64,000 bases of DNA from Tanypteryx hageni. Lineage: Eukaryota; Arthropoda; Insecta; Odonata; Petaluridae. The translations under genes and the position numbers were made by a program. Under the pieces are notes generated by a model that saw only the letters and a program-made list of their open reading frames with translations, did not search any database and was not told where the DNA came from. Of the stretch, positions 45,065 to 59,103 are shown in pieces; position 1 is the first letter of the stretch, and every line of letters starts with the position of its first letter. The stretch lies in NCBI GenBank assembly GCA_028673005.1, contig CM054113.1, forward strand, positions 43,838,117 through 43,902,116. Reading direction: 5' to 3'.

Positions 45065-48000
45065 TAATGTGTAGCGATAGTACCACGATATTCGCCGCAA
45101 GTGAGATGTTTTATTCCTGTGATGAATAGAGATCGCAGACACGCAGTGAAGGCTACATGTGAAGTGTATAAATGATCTTTGGATTCGCATCTAGAAGTCA
45201 CGATCGTAAATCTGGATATAATGAGATGCGCGTGTACTTAGCGTTAATGATTCATTTTTTCGTTGAGTCGGAAGAGCATCGTACATTTATTCTACCTTCA
45301 GCCCGATCTAGGTTTTTCTCGCAACAATTTAAAGTAGCATGCGTTTTTTTTTAAACTTTCGTATCTACTGCGCATCAGCCGTTTTTTTAATGCTTCGTTC
45401 TTAATGGTAAGATTTTCTATGAAATTGTTAACTTTCAGTGTTTCGTTAAATGAAGCTTACTGACTTTGAAGGTGATACCCGGAGAAATAAAATGGTCGAG
45501 TAAGTCAGATGCGCATCTCGTATAGAGAGTTATCGCTCTCGGTGGCAATTCAATGATCGTTCATTATACAGTTTGATAAGCATAAGAGAGTTTCAACTTA
45601 ACACTTCGTTGCCAATATGCGCCAACAGTTTCATAGTAATACGCATGTGCAGGACTCCTCAATACCTTTTTAATTTTTTATCCCTAGATGAAAAACAGAG
45701 CCCAGTAGCAGATACATCGAGCACGTTTACAATTAAAATATCTATGTATTCTCTCCGTTACTGAGGTTCGATCAGACGACTTCACTCAACGTAGGAAACT
45801 CTCTCGTGGATAAAATTTATTTTATCTACAAATTAATTAAATATTTGTGTGTGTTTGTTAATTATAGCAACTAGTAGTATAGTGATTTAAATAACTGATG
45901 AACATTAGAAGCTTTATCGTAATTTTATATATTATTATAACAAATTAATTACAACCATTAATTTAACAAACATCTTCAAATAACAATATTGGTGAATATT
46001 GTGATTTATCCATGTTATATAAATATCAATTCTCTAATAAGTTTATGCTAGAGAAATATTTTTAATAGCAATATTTTAAATGATCCGGAAAGTGAGATTT
46101 CTTCAGTCCCAGAAGTTGTAATAAACCGCACAATATCAGGAATTCAGTCATTTCATTTACACACATCAATTTTCCCTCCTTTTCTAATGGACGATGTCTA
46201 CCATTGTGGCACAAAGTCATATATTTACAACAAATGAACTCAGACTGCAAACTCTTATAAGGTATTGCTCCGACATATCATCTGCGTAATCTATAAAAGA
46301 ATGAGTAATTTCATAATTTGGATTATGCAGATTACGCATGTGTCTCTGTCAAAACTTGCTATTCCCTAATGATTTTCACCTTTGCAAATAGAATTTATTC
46401 GTTTACTCAACTACAGCATTCCTAAGCAGAAATTTCATAACTGCCGTCCTTGGCCTGGAGAATAAAATATATCACGGACAACTGTTCGCCACGGACGCTC
46501 CTTTTACGAATCCTGATTCAACACACTATGACTCCATCCTGTACGATGAAGACTAAAATTGCGCAACACCTGCTCACAAAATCGCAACTTCTCGGCTATT
46601 CTGAGAGATCCTTATTAAGTTTTTATTTAAATATTGAAACCAAATGAATTTGATGGCATTTGACCTCCTCATCGCGAAAGGACGTTGATTCGTATGCGTC
46701 TAGAAATTTAAAACAGAAGCTTTTATAATTAGTTAACTATTAAAAAATATATTTTATACCGCATAGGCATGACTTAATGAAATCGCCGTCATATTAAAAT
46801 GCGAACAACTTCTTTTAAAGCAAAAACTAGGCCGTAAAACAGCAATTCGCGCATTATTATGCATGAGATATTATTTTATGATCCATCTCTGTCAAATTTA
46901 CAGTCATTACAGGCTCGGAGGCATGAAAAAAGTCCAGAATGTGATTAATTGTTAGAACAGAGCGAGGAAGGAAATTTGCAACGAAGTTAAACGGCTTGAT
47001 TTGACAGGCAAGTTTCACACGTGACACGAAATAGTTTACTCGGCGAGACGGAAGATTAAAAATGGCACAAAAAGAGAGATTTCTTCCATCTCTCAATTTA
47101 ATGCGATGCCCTTCTCTCCTCGACAAATTTCTCCGAAAAAGACATCCGCATCATCGCTCTCGTAATCGCTTAGTCACACACGCTCGAGACTACTGTATAC
47201 TTAATAGGCCCACATCAATATCTTTTAGCTCCGCGCGTAAAGCCTCTGGGCAGAACCGTGATGCACAAATCGTGTGCTGGTCTTCTTATTCCCTTCACGC
47301 TTTTGTCTCCTTTCCCCCTCCCTCATCCCTTCTCTGTCTCCCACCGCCACTTTCCGCTTTTCTTTTATTTCCTTGAGCCCAGCAATCCAGTTTACATAAG
47401 CCAATTTTTTCTCCGCCGCGAAAAACGCGAAGCCGCGTTAAACTGTAGCCTCGAGGAGCGCATCAAATAATGCTTTAGAATCAACGTCGACGTTAAAAAG
47501 TCTTACATCAAGCACTGACGGTGATACGGGACGAAGCGCAACGAACGTAAAGAGTGATGGTACAGAAGTGATTTATTTTTTTGCCCGCGAATTTCCGTTC
47601 AAAACGAGGCTGGTCCGCAAAAAGTGGAACCTTGTAAAGGCATCAGAATTAATAATATTACCTTGTGATCGCACGCGATGGGTAGATTCATCCGAAATAG
47701 TGGTTAATGGGAGCTGTGCGTGTTGAATTGAAACCTGCTAGTGGCCTAATCGTTCACGTTACTTACGTCGACAACGGTTTTTGGAGTAATATTACAGATC
47801 AATACAAGAAAACGCTTTAGTAACCACGTTGGCTTCTGTTTAGTTGAGATATTCGGTATAATAGGGGTTCAATTTTAAGATTGAGTCGATCGAAATTCCA
47901 TTGCTCGAAATTAGGTGATTAAGTGATTGTGCGGCGTAAGACCGAGGACTTCCAATGAGTTGCTTCATCGGCATTCTAGTACTGTTTGGCTTCTGAAGTG

Positions 48001-49028
48001 AGTTTGTATTTCACGTTTTATAATCACGAACAGTAATTTTATAGCCTTTTATTTAAAAACATTTACAAAAGCTATCTTTGACCATTTTATATAGCAATTC
48101 GCTCCATTATACATACATGGTAGTTATATCGGTAATTCTAGAACTGAAAATTCGCATTGTTTCTAAAGAAATCTTGAGGTTAAGTTGTTACGAATTTTAA
48201 TGGTCGTGGTATACTAAACTTAATCATTTGATCTTAACAGTTAGAAAAGTATCGCGGTTATCTCAGTATTAAACTTTTAAAACTGTAACTTTAGTGAAGC
48301 ACTCTGATTTCCGTATATTTCTTATAAGATAAGGGTCCCTGGATGGAATCGAACTCTTGCAGTTTGAATAAATTGATGAATTGATTTATGGAGAAATTTA
48401 GGAACTAATCATGTTAAAAACGCAAATCGAAGATAAATAATTTCTGAATTATTCCAATCTAGAGAAAATTATTGCACAGTACACTTAAAAAAATAATAAG
48501 TATAAAGATGCAGTAAGCAAGAAGTTAATTAGACTTCGTAATCAGTAAAATTTAAAATATTTTTGTTGTCCCTTGAAAGCATTAAGACATAAATGTTTGG
48601 GAGCAGCAGGTCATCCTACGGCGCTCCTTACACTGGTTATTTTAACAGATACTTTAAAGAAGTTTAATGATCAAAATCCTGTATTTTTTCGAGAAAAATA
48701 AACTATCATGCCCATCTGCCTAGGTAACAAAAAAACCTACCTGTCCGTCGTGTACACCCTGCATATAACGATCAGAAGGATTTTTTTCCTACTTTGACAC
48801 GAAACGTATTATACTTCCTACGTTTTCATCTTTGCCGCTGCACATCCGTCCATTAAAATTCATTCCGTAACAAATTAACCTTCGCAGCATATTAGATCTA
48901 ATAGCCCTGACCCATTCGGTGTAATTTTTTCTCACCTCCTGGATGATGGAGGAGGAACACAATCTGTTCGAAATATCAGCCGCATCCTTCAAAGCGTGCG
49001 TGTGTGCATGCGTATGAGTGTGTGTGCA
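45065..49028. other. Intergenic stretch, no gene seen
   Basis: Mostly AT-rich. A C/T-rich segment lies at 47290-47380. No domain-bearing frame, RNA gene or clear repeat was recognised. Confidence 0.5.
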
Positions 49029-49064
49029 TGTGTGTGTGTGTGTGAGAGAGAGAGAAAGAGAGGA
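49015..49064. repeat. (GT)n followed by (GA)n compound microsatellite
   Basis: A TGTGTGTGTG run passes directly into GAGAGAGAGA on the plus strand. Confidence 0.85.
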
Positions 49065-49284
49065 AAAAGAGTTCGTTATACCCTTGTAGTTAGACCTTTC
49101 TCACAATAAGTTCCCGTCTCTCCAGATGAGCGTCGGATTGTGTCTAGGACAATTTCCTCACTCTAATGTCGTTTAATAGTCTTTTTTATCGCCTCCGAGA
49201 TCAAGCTCTCACACCAACCTCTTCTCTTAAAAACTCAATCTCTCCGATTCTCCCTCTTACCCCCCATTCCGCCGCCTATCTCCC

Positions 49285-49392
49285 TTTCTTCCTCCCTCCT
49301 CCTCTTCTTCCTCCCTCCTCCTCTTCTTCCTCCTTCCTCCTCTTCTTCCTCCCTCCTCCTCTTCTTCCTCCCTTCTCCTCTTATTCCTCCTC
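49285..49392. repeat. Pyrimidine minisatellite (CTCCTCTTCTTCCTCC)n
   Basis: Five to six imperfect copies of a CTCCTCTTCTTCCTCCCT unit. Open frames on both strands here are low-complexity artefacts. Confidence 0.9.
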
Positions 49393-49833
49393 ACAGTTAA
49401 TCCCTTCCTAACAAAGAAAATACCATCATGGGATGGGCGACAACGAGGCAAGGTCTGGTACTCTATAGGGCACGAAACAATTCCTCTATTTTTTCGCCAA
49501 TCTTCGCTACATATCTCCACAAATTGATCTTTTGAATAAAGTGGCATCAATATCCACGAAATATTTTATTTAGCCTTCCGTTTTCTTCGCTCCTTCGCGT
49601 TACCTCGTATAACAACCGCTCGTATCGGTTTTAATTTTTTATTATTAGGTCAAAATATTTTCTTGACTTCCGATGCACGAAACTGTTCCTTGGTTCATTT
49701 ACAAATAGGCTAATGGCCTTAACGAAACAATATATGCATATTATATATGTGTGTGTGTAATATAAATTTATAATATGCATGTATAATGTATATGTATAAC
49801 TTATACGCATATTATCTCCGAAACATGAACATT

Positions 49834-50230
49834 TAGGAAAAAATTATGTAAAATACTTGGAAAGCTTCGAAATGTGAGCATTGAGAAGAATAATGCAGAT
49901 AAAATGGAGAGGTAGGATGACAAAAGAGTAAATACTGAAAATAATAGAGAAAAAGCGAGTGATTATACAGATTATAAGAAAGAGGAAGACAAACTGGATT
50001 GGACATTAAATGCGGAGAGAGAGAGAGAGAGAGATAGCATGAAGAAAAACTTGAAAGAAAAAGAGAAAGAGGTAGGAAAAAGTTTCAGCTCATAGAAGAA
50101 AGGGAATACAAAATGAAAGACAGCTACCAAGACATGAATATTAGGAAAGGCAGGAGTATGCGGAGATCCAGGTTTAACCAAGAATAATCACGGATTCCTC
50201 TACGGACAAACTACCCATGATGATGATGAT
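49834..50230 (+). mobile_element. 5'-truncated, decayed RTE LINE copy
   Basis: It aligns with the last 390 bp of the full LINE. AAATACTTGGAAAGCTT is followed by the equivalents of AGAATGCTGAAGATAAAATG, AGAAAGAGGAAGGCTAAC and CCAGGTTTAACCATGAATAA, and it ends CTACCCATGATGATGATGAT. The reading frame is interrupted by many changes and by a (GA)n expansion near 50017-50034. The TACG hairpin loop of the 3' UTR survives. Unlike the two young copies it is not embedded in TA repeats. Confidence 0.88.
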
Positions 50231-51379
50231 TTTCCGAAGCTAGGTGCTACATGCTATTGGCGACGTTAAACATTCGTTGATTCGGTATTCAAATATCTCT
50301 CAATAAATATACACATGCAAGTTAAATTAACTAATCGTAGTAATGATCATTTACTAATTGAACAGTTGATACAGAATAATACTATAATGCAGTGCTTTCG
50401 GTGAAATGAATCTCAATTACAATTTGTAATTCATAAAGATGGAAAATTATAATTCTGTATAATAACTATTTCTTTGATGCTGTTGTCACGAAGACTACAA
50501 AGAAGCGACGTTCATGTTATCTCAATAATTTACCCGGAATTCCTTACCTTTCAGCTTTCTTCAATTAATTCTCCGAAGATTTTTTTGTACTTTTCTCTCT
50601 AATTTTTTATGAATATTTTCCCATCTCTTGGCGTATTTAAATCTCAACTTTCCATAGGATTCCTCAAATTCTCCCCTCTCCTGCGATCTCTCACTGTCAC
50701 CACGCTATCTTTCTTTCTTGTCGCTTCCATAGAAACAGTCAAGGGAGGAAATGCGCCGAGGTAAGGCCGTTCGTCAATCCATCTGTTTTGTGGGGAGACA
50801 CTTGTAATTAGCGTCCGCATTTTTGCAGAATACTCGGAAAGAAAAGGGATTTTTTTAAGCATTGAAACTGAAGAAGACGGAAAACGGCGTTGATAGATTA
50901 AAAACTCTTTCGGAAGAAACGGCCACCTGACGATTACTCCGGAATGCAAATCTTCGCGTGAATTTGCAAAATTTTTAACATGTGGGTGATGGAACAGGTT
51001 CTGTCTCCCAGCGCTTGCGGAATTCTAGAAAAAATAGAATATTTTAATTAAAAGAGCTCATCTCCGTTGGCCTCATCTTATCTTATATCTCTGTAGAAAA
51101 TTTTCGTAAGTTTCATTTTGATATGTAAAACTATTGTTTCAAAAACTGCACTTTTTTATTTAAATAAATAATGTTAAAAAATTAGAAACCAGAATCGTCC
51201 ATACGAAATCGAGAGATATGTAGCTGATATAAAACTTCCTCATATGGGAAAATGTGAAACACAATAGAATAAGAGTGGAGCCTAATTTGAGAAATAAGGG
51301 GATATACAAAAGGAATTGACGGGTAAAATCTTGCGAGGCGAAATCTGTTGAAAGAAGTCATGGAAAGAAACTAGGAAAG
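50231..51379. other. AT-rich intergenic stretch, no gene seen
   Basis: No recognisable feature. Confidence 0.5.
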
Positions 51380-51534
51380 AGGTAATGTGGTAAGAAGAGA
51401 AAAGAATTTTTTGATCTCTTAAAAGAATGAGATGGTTATGAGATGAAGATTAAGTCCTTGGATAGGATAGATTAGGTTTGATCGGACTAAAATCTTCCGA
51501 AAGGTAGAAAACCGATCATGATGATGTTAATTCA
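51380..51534 (+). mobile_element. Possible 3' end of another LINE subfamily
   Basis: A plus-strand frame reads KKRKEFFDLLKE, stop, DGYEMKIKSLDRID, which resembles the C-terminal R-x-R-K-x-x-x-D-L-x-x-x-x-Y-x-x-(M/I)-K-x-x-A-x-x-R end of RTE-like proteins. It is followed by GATCATGATGATG. The similarity is short and the frame contains stops. Confidence 0.35.
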
Positions 51535-51570
51535 ATAGGGAGTTATCGCGCTCGTCTTACGGCTGAAACA

Positions 51571-51655
51571 ATTCAAGAATAAGCACTTTAAAAATTGTCT
51601 CAGGTATCACCAATAGCCACAACAAGGTTATGTTTTTAAGTGCTTGTTCTTGAAT
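51571..51655. mobile_element. 85-bp inverted-repeat mini-element
   Basis: ATTCAAGAATAAGCACTTTA at the left and the reverse complement of TAAGTGCTTGTTCTTGAAT at the right form near-perfect arms of about 22 bp. The centre contains CAGGTATCACCAATAGCCAC, a motif also found near 20480 and, in similar form, in the arms of the element at 60157. No clear target duplication was seen. Confidence 0.65.
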
Positions 51656-52339
51656 GATAATAATATGATATTCCGTCGCGGAATGGCTTGAATACATTAC
51701 ACTCTGCACACACAATACGTGGAGTGGAATTTGAAAGCGATGTCACGAATTCCTGACTTTTACGTGTGACGCAGAAACTGATCATACAAAAAGAAAGGTT
51801 TTCTATAATAATCCACTAGGCTGATTAGCCAAAAATACACACACACACACACACAAGAAAGGTTTCGGTGCAATACAAGATTATATTGTCCAGAATACAT
51901 CAATCCGGTGATCGTATAAATAGGGTTTATCTGTAATTAAATTATATGAGCATCGATATCGCAAATAGCGAAAATAAATGCGATAATGACCTTTATGACA
52001 GTTTTTCTAAGGAAAATTAATGCTGCTCCAAAATATCGTAAAATCTTTTTGAAAAATGAGTGCATAATGATTGAGTATGAATTACTTTTGTTTTTTTTTA
52101 AGTTGTAGTAGACGACAAAAATTAATCCATGAATGATGAAATGAGCAAAATATAAAATATAATAACTACCTAGAAGTTACAGTGGGACATAATTGAACCT
52201 ATACACCTGGTATTTTCACAGAAAATAGGATCTAGAAAATACAGTTTTATCCCTCTCGCTTGTTTGCTTTATCCTCCATACCACGCCATAGATCATTCTG
52301 CGCATTTTCCCCCTTCGCCTCACTTTTATCTCTTACTTG
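51656..52339. other. AT-rich intergenic stretch with an (AC)n run
   Basis: An (AC)n run of about 20 bp lies at 51836-51855. Nothing else was recognised. Confidence 0.5.
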
Positions 52340-53520
52340 CAATCACTCCTTCGCTTCTCTCTCTCTCTCTCCTGTCCTTCCTTTATATTCTCCACTCACT
52401 ACCCTCTCTCTCTATTCACTCCCCTCTCTCTCCAGTCACTCGTCCCTCTCTCTCCAGTCACTCCCTCTTTCTCCATTCATTTCCCTCTCTCCAGTCATTC
52501 CCCCCCTCTCTCTCCATTCACTCCATTTTCTCCATTCACTCCATTTTCTCCATTCCCTCCCCCCTCTCTCTCTCCATTCACTCCTTTCTCTCCATTCACT
52601 CCCCCCTCTCTCCAGGCACTCCCCTCCCTCTCTCTCCATTCACTCTCCTCTCTCCAGTCACTTCCCTCTATCTCTCCATTCACTCCTTTCTCTCTACATT
52701 CACTCCCCTCTCTCTCCAGTCACTCCCCTCTCTCTCCAGTCACTCCCCTCTCTCTCTCCATTCACTCCTCTCTCTCTCCACTCACCCCCACTCTCTCCAT
52801 TCACTCCCCCCTCTCTCTCCATTTACTCCCCTCTCTCTCTCTAATCACTCCCCTCTCTCTCTAATCACTCTCCTCTCTTTCCAGTCACTCGTCCCTCTCT
52901 CTCCAGTCACTCCCTCTTTCTCCATTCATTTCCCTCTCTCCAGTCATTCCCCCCCTCTCTCTCCATTCACTCCATTTTCTCCATTCACTCCATTTTCTCC
53001 ATTCCCTCCCCCCTCTCTCTCTCCATTCACTCCTTTCTCTCCATTCACTCCCCCCTCTCTCCAGGCACTCCCCTCCCTCTCTCTCCATTCACTCTCCTCT
53101 CTCCAGTCACTTCCCTCTGTCTCTCCATTCACTCCTTTCTCTCTAAATTCACTCCCCTCTCTCTCCAGTCACTCCCCTCTCTCTCCAGTCACTCCCCTCT
53201 CTCTCCAGTCACTCCTCTCTCTCTCCACTCACCCCCACTCTCTCCATTCACTCCCCCCTCTCTCTCCATTCACTCCCCTCTCTCTCTCTAATCACTCCTC
53301 TCTCTCTCTCCATTCACTCCCCTCTCTCCATTCACTCCCCTCTCTCTAATCACTCCTCTCTCTCTTCATTCACTCCCCTTTTCTCTCTAATCACTCCCTT
53401 CTCTCTCTCTCTCCAATCACCCCTCTCTCTCCATTCACTCCCCTCTCACTCCATGTAATCCACCTTTCTCTCTTTGCTCCTATATCTCTTTACTCTCCTT
53501 TATTTCCATTTACTCCATTT
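52340..53520. repeat. Long CT-rich satellite-like tract (CCCCTCTCTCTCCAGTCACT)n
   Basis: About 1.2 kb made of variants of a roughly 20-bp unit such as CCCCTCTCTCTCCAGTCACT and CTCCATTCACTCC. Three plus-strand frames stay open over long distances (up to 361 codons) only because the unit contains no stop. Their Ser/Leu/Pro/His products are not regarded as genes. Confidence 0.93.
52430..53327. repeat. 449-bp tandem duplication inside the CT-rich tract
   Basis: The block starting CAGTCACTCGTCCCTCTC recurs 449 bp later with very few differences. One is TCTATCTC against TCTGTCTC, and one is CTACATT against CTAAATT. The near-identity shows a recent higher-order duplication. Towards its end the second copy diverges and is rearranged. 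Confidence 0.88.
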
Positions 53521-56500
53521 AACCCCTCAACTGATAGAATGATTTTAATCGTGGAAGAAATAACTTACAAACACATCCTACAAGAACTATCGGAAGACCG
53601 AGAGTGTATCACCTGATCAAATTTATCGTTTCGCCCTTATTTTAATGAGAAAACTCATATCGAATATATTTTTGACATTCTAAAGAAATATACTATTACA
53701 TGCGCAATAGTTACATCGCCTAACTTTCAATTTATAACAACTAATTGTTTGTCTTTCACCAAATCACTTAGACAAAAATAAGCTCTGAATAATATTAAAT
53801 AATGATAGAAATAGTTTGTCCATACTTAAATCGGGATCTTATTCTGCAACTGATTTCGGCATGCCCAAATATTAAATCTCACGATTTTCAATGAAAAGAC
53901 AGCGTTCCATTCGTAGATGTGAATTATTTCTTCCGTTTCCGTCTATTTCTCCTTTCACTCCAATTCCCAAATATTTCATTTTATGACCCAATTGCGTCAT
54001 TTTCGGGTAATTTCGCCTCATTCTTGCGACCCTTTTATCGCTCAGTTTTCATCACCAGACATTTTTATTATGCTCGAGTTTTTTCGCCCGTTAGGTTTGG
54101 TAAAAGGGATTTTCTAAAAATTGTTTTCGTCTTTGAAAAGATAATTTTTCTTGAACCCGCGCGACGCCCAAATCTCTCTTTCCTTCTGAAAATTATTGAA
54201 AATGATGCCGACGGTGTTATTTGTGAACTGTGCGGAATGGCCTTTTTATCGTCTTCAAATCACAAATTGATGTCGATTAGGCCTAATTGCTTCCTCCCAT
54301 CTTTCGACCTGGCGCCGTATTTTGTCGTTTCTGGCAAATGAAGGCTTCGTCTTTGTTGCCTAACGTGGCCGAATGAATTACTCGGCTGTTTAAAACGAAA
54401 TCTTGCCAGGATTTTCGATTTTATTCAATTGTCCGTATCCTATTTATGCCCATCGTCTTTTTCGTTCGCATCAGTACACCCCTCGTCAGTGTACAGTGTA
54501 ACAAAAACTATGCGCAGCTCATGAAAGCGAAAGCCGTTTATTATTTGCACTTGTTTCCAGTCCAGCAGAAAGACGGGGCAAAGCGATTGGCCGAGTTATG
54601 AGTTTGATGGGTCTAGAGTTTTGTAGTTTTTCTCGATTTGTGTTAAATACTACGCACATTGTGTTGTTATTAACAAGGCAAATCTTTGTCTGCAGAATCA
54701 TAAAAATCTGTATCGACCAGTCAGGTAATATAATTTTAAAAGTAGCTGCAATCAATCTCTGACACTCCTTATTGGTGGTTGGCATTGTAAAATAATTAGA
54801 ATACTACTTATAAATATTGAGTTTTGTATTACAAATTCATAACAACTATAATAATTTCCCGTGACGGAATTTCTTTAAGTGGAGCTTTCTTCGACTTTTT
54901 TAAACGCACACTTATACAAATGGTGGTAATTTTGAGTATATCTCCATGTGCGGTTTTTCCATCATACCAGTCCATATAGTTTGATACTTGCGAAAGTGTG
55001 AAATCCTCAAGAAATCTGGATGTTAGCTTGATAATGAACAGTTGCGTTTATTTGCTTGTAAATCTACGATATTTGCCGTAGCTAATTACATAAAGCAAAT
55101 CTCTTGCACATAATAGCATCTTCCTTAACCAGAGATGGACAAGTTAATCTCCAAGAGCACAATTCTTCCTCCCAGCAAAGTTGTAATAAAGTAGCGATAA
55201 GTGGAATTTAATGCAGACAAATATACGTTTGCCACTGAAAATGGCCATGAAATCTTTTCTGGTGAAGTTTTGAAAATTTCTTCTTCTTCACTATACATTA
55301 ATTCACAGAATCTCCATGTAGCTTGCGGTTTAATTTTTTATTTGATCATAAGAAGCACTCATAACACTTAGTCAAACCTGCCGATCAAAAAAATGGGGCC
55401 ATCCCTGTTCTAAACTGTAGATCGATGAATATCTAATGTTCGGCGGTGTACCGGATACATGCGCAGCCTCCGTATGGCGAGGGAGGCACGACAAAACGGG
55501 ACCAAATATCGAGAAATATGAATCCGTGTCCAAAGGGCAAGAAGATGGTTTTTCAACTTTTTTGTTTTTTCTGAAGAGACATTTTGTCAAGTGAGTAGGG
55601 ACCAGACAAAGAGTCAGCTCATCAGATAAAAAGTATTCAAATGAGTGGGATGGACAATTCAAACGATCGTGTCATTCAAGAAATATGCTATCGAGAAAGA
55701 CAACGGTAAATTTTCCCGAAATATTTATCCAAAAATTGTTGTTCAATGGAGAATAAATTACAAATTCGAGATATTTTTTAAATTAAGATGTCATTTAAGA
55801 TTTCGAACTAATCGAACGTTTTCTTTGCGATCAGCAAGAAGAGTGTTTTTGGATTGTCTTCGTCTTAGTATCTTGAGGCATCACGTAATAAGCAAACAAA
55901 TTGACGGACCAAGGAGAGTGGGAGAGCTGTCGAGATTGTGACGGCGTTTTATAAAACAATCTCCTAAAGAAAAGTTTCGGCGAATACGAAAACAAACGAA
56001 CATTTTTCAAAATTTGCAGAGAAAAGCGATCTTCCCTCTCGCTCACTATCTTTCATTTTCATTTACTTGTAATGCGCGATACCGATCATGATGGGGAGCA
56101 CTTAAAACAGCTTCAAAGCATCGCTTTAGAACGTCCAGTGTGCCAAAAGAAACTTCAAAAGGAAATTAACAGCTGGACGAGTGTAAATAAACAGAGGGAG
56201 AGTGCGGAGTAAATTGAATTTACATCACCGCAAAGAGAAAGGATTCTCTCTGCGATCAAAGGAGCGAACTTTAAGTGTAACACTTAGCGCATCGGAAGTT
56301 TCGTAGGTGGCCGAAAAAATTCACCCATTCATCGTTTGCCTTTTACGCTACACGAATAATGAAAGTGAAGCGAATAAGGAAATGTTAAATTGGTTATTTT
56401 TGGATATTTTTTGTAACTAAGTGCTTTCCAAAACCTATGATAATCGACAATTGCCATGGGAATAGGTGTTGACGTCCATCATGTGCGAGTTACGTTTCGT

Positions 56501-58992
56501 TAAAATTCATCAACGTCCTTCTCAAACCCCAGTATTAGTATATGTGACAGGTACCTAGATTTCCAATTGATTTTACCGGCTAAGGCAGAGAGTATAGTAT
56601 AAGATAATAACTATACAAAGATATTAAAAGTGAAAATTTCATTGTTACCTAGCAATTCATTCATCCCATTTTAAGTAATAAATAAAAATTTCATCATTAA
56701 ATTACGATAGATAATACTTAATGCTAAGGAGGATACGGTATTCAGTCACCCTTTACATAACTGGACTCTGGGCACACTTATAAGAGAAATATATATATCC
56801 GGAAAAGTTTAATTTAAGAGATACAATTACCGCACATATATATCTACATATATGTGTTATCCTGCAATTCACCGAATTTGTCGGAAAGAGCGGGTACGAT
56901 TAACCGTGACAATTTTCTCTTGCAGGTTTGATTCTCTTGTGATGACAATCGCGTCTCCCGATATACCTGGGCGTTTCGACTATTCCCATAGCATCCTCAG
57001 CCAAACCTTCCGACATGTGCATCTCCAGAACGGAACGTGTTTTTATATTACCTCTAACCCCATGACCATTTCACGTTCCAGAACAAATGAACAACAGTAT
57101 TCGGCATTTGACGCATTAAAAAAATATAAACATACAAACGATTCGCGAACTAAAGACGATGCGAGGAATCGAAACCATAGGAACGATTTTCTCGAAACAT
57201 AACTATGGATGTAGTGCATAACACCAATCTGCGCCGCGCTCATTTCTACAGGTATTTCAGTTCTAATTATTTGGAATTTAAATAAATGTATATCACTACC
57301 GGGGGCTCCGAATCTTTGAGAACCCTTCACACCCATTTCCTTCGCCGGAAAGACTTTCTTTAATCTAAACCGCTCGTTTTAGTCCAATCACGAACGAATG
57401 TGATAGAACCTACGCCCATTTTCCTACCGCGGGACTCCACATTCCACCCTCACACGCACACACACACACGCTCTCTCCCTCCCTCTCCTAATGGCGTCCG
57501 GCACGCCTATCCTTAATCTATACGAGAGATAGAGATGACGCGGTCCCTTCCCTTGAGGATATTTAAAACGCCCGTGTTAAAGGCAAGGATCACACCGGTG
57601 CAGCGGCCTATGATGATATATTTCCCTAATAATTTCCAAACCTACCTCAAGGGGGAGAGTAGAGTCGCCGCTAATTGAAATTTGATTGTGCTAGGATATA
57701 CGACGCTCTTTCCTTCTCTCTCCGCCCTCTTTCTCTCCTATTTTCTTCCCTCCTCCTTTCCCAAACTCTCACCCTCTTCTTTTCTCGCTTGACTGAATCC
57801 GCTGGGTGGACTTATCACGGTGCTCGTACATAATGGTGTGATGCTGTCTAATTTGTCGGCCTCCTTTTGGAACAGTTTTTGGTGAACATTAGGATTTATA
57901 CCCGGACTCGATCACTTCGCGAGATCCATAAAGTAACTCTTCTAATAAGTTTTTCTGAACGATATAATAACTTAATATGACTGTTCACCGAAAAAAGGAT
58001 GATTCGAATTCCGAAATTTATTGCATAGAGTAACTCTGTTAAGACAAATTATGAAGTGCGAGTTTATCATTTGGTTTAGCCGAAATTCATCAAGGAATCT
58101 TTTCTGATATAGAGAATATCACCAATTTTAAATTTACATAACTATGTATTTAGTAAAATAAAAATTGGATTTTTCTTCCATTCAATATCTCTACCTCCCT
58201 TCCAAGAGTTGATAGCTCATGATACAACCACATTCAACATTTAGTTATATACGAGTTGAATTTCGTCGTAATAAAAATTGATATTTGAATTTTTATAAAT
58301 ATTTTGTGTAGCATAAGTATGACTAAAGCTATGTAGAAGAAAAGCATTGGAAATCATGAGTCAATCATATTCAATGAAATGATGATAGAAATTTTTAATC
58401 TGTTATTTTTCGTTGCTTCATCAGTAAAGATAATGAAACTCAATAATATTCCAATGTTTCTAATTGGTGTTTCGCGTAAAAAATTGCTTCTAGTTAGTTT
58501 ATATTATGATGATACATCTATTCTACGTCAAACTACGCCGAAATTTTTAACCTGCTGGTGAGAAAAATTTGCGAGCAGGAAAAACGTATCGATAGACTAT
58601 ATCTTCAATAATCATGAAATTTAAATGAATTCCTCCATTTAAAGAAAGCGATTATTTCAACGTAGCTAAAAGAGATGAGTAATGGATTGTATATTAATTT
58701 TGATTAAGTACAAATATTCCGGCCGATGTCAAAAATGTTTTATGGCAACGTAACTGTATCTGGAGAATAATTGTATGCATGCAAAGTGGCCGCGGAAAGA
58801 ATCTCCTAAACTGGTTTTTCCGCACTCTGTCATTAAAAAACTGAAAAGACTTTCACGGGAAATACGAAGTGACGCAGAAATTGAATTATCTATACGTACA
58901 CAGATTTTTAAGATTCATACACCGATATGCCCTAAAAATCTACTCCTTCCAAAATATATATCTTTAGAGATAGCCATAATAATGACGGGTGT
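53521..58992. other. Intergenic stretch, no gene seen
   Basis: Mostly AT-rich unique-looking DNA. Open frames (for example 53919-54341 and 56852-57202) have no recognisable motif. A short CA run lies at about 57452-57470, with CT-rich patches at 57470-57490 and 57710-57790. Confidence 0.45.
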
Positions 58993-59103
58993 CAGTTATT
59001 AGACGATTTGAAAGAGAAAAAGAGTTACCAAGATTATAGAATGCTGCGGATTACATGAGAATGCTGAGGACCCGCTTTATCATAAAACACGCACCTGTGC
59101 AGG
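58993..59103 (+). mobile_element. Very old RTE LINE 3' fragment
   Basis: CAGTTATTAGACGATTTGAA followed by AGAGAAAAAGAGTTACCAAG matches CAGCTGATAGACGATTTGAA and its continuation near the end of the LINE ORF. Weaker similarity follows to the CCAGGTTTAACCAT region and the CCTGT hairpin arm. Only about 110 bp survives, with indels. Confidence 0.7.

Noticed and set aside
52260..53349. 361-codon open frame on the plus strand (and overlapping frames)
   Set aside because: It consists only of CT-rich tandem repeat units. The product is Ser/Leu/Pro/His low-complexity and several frames are open at once.
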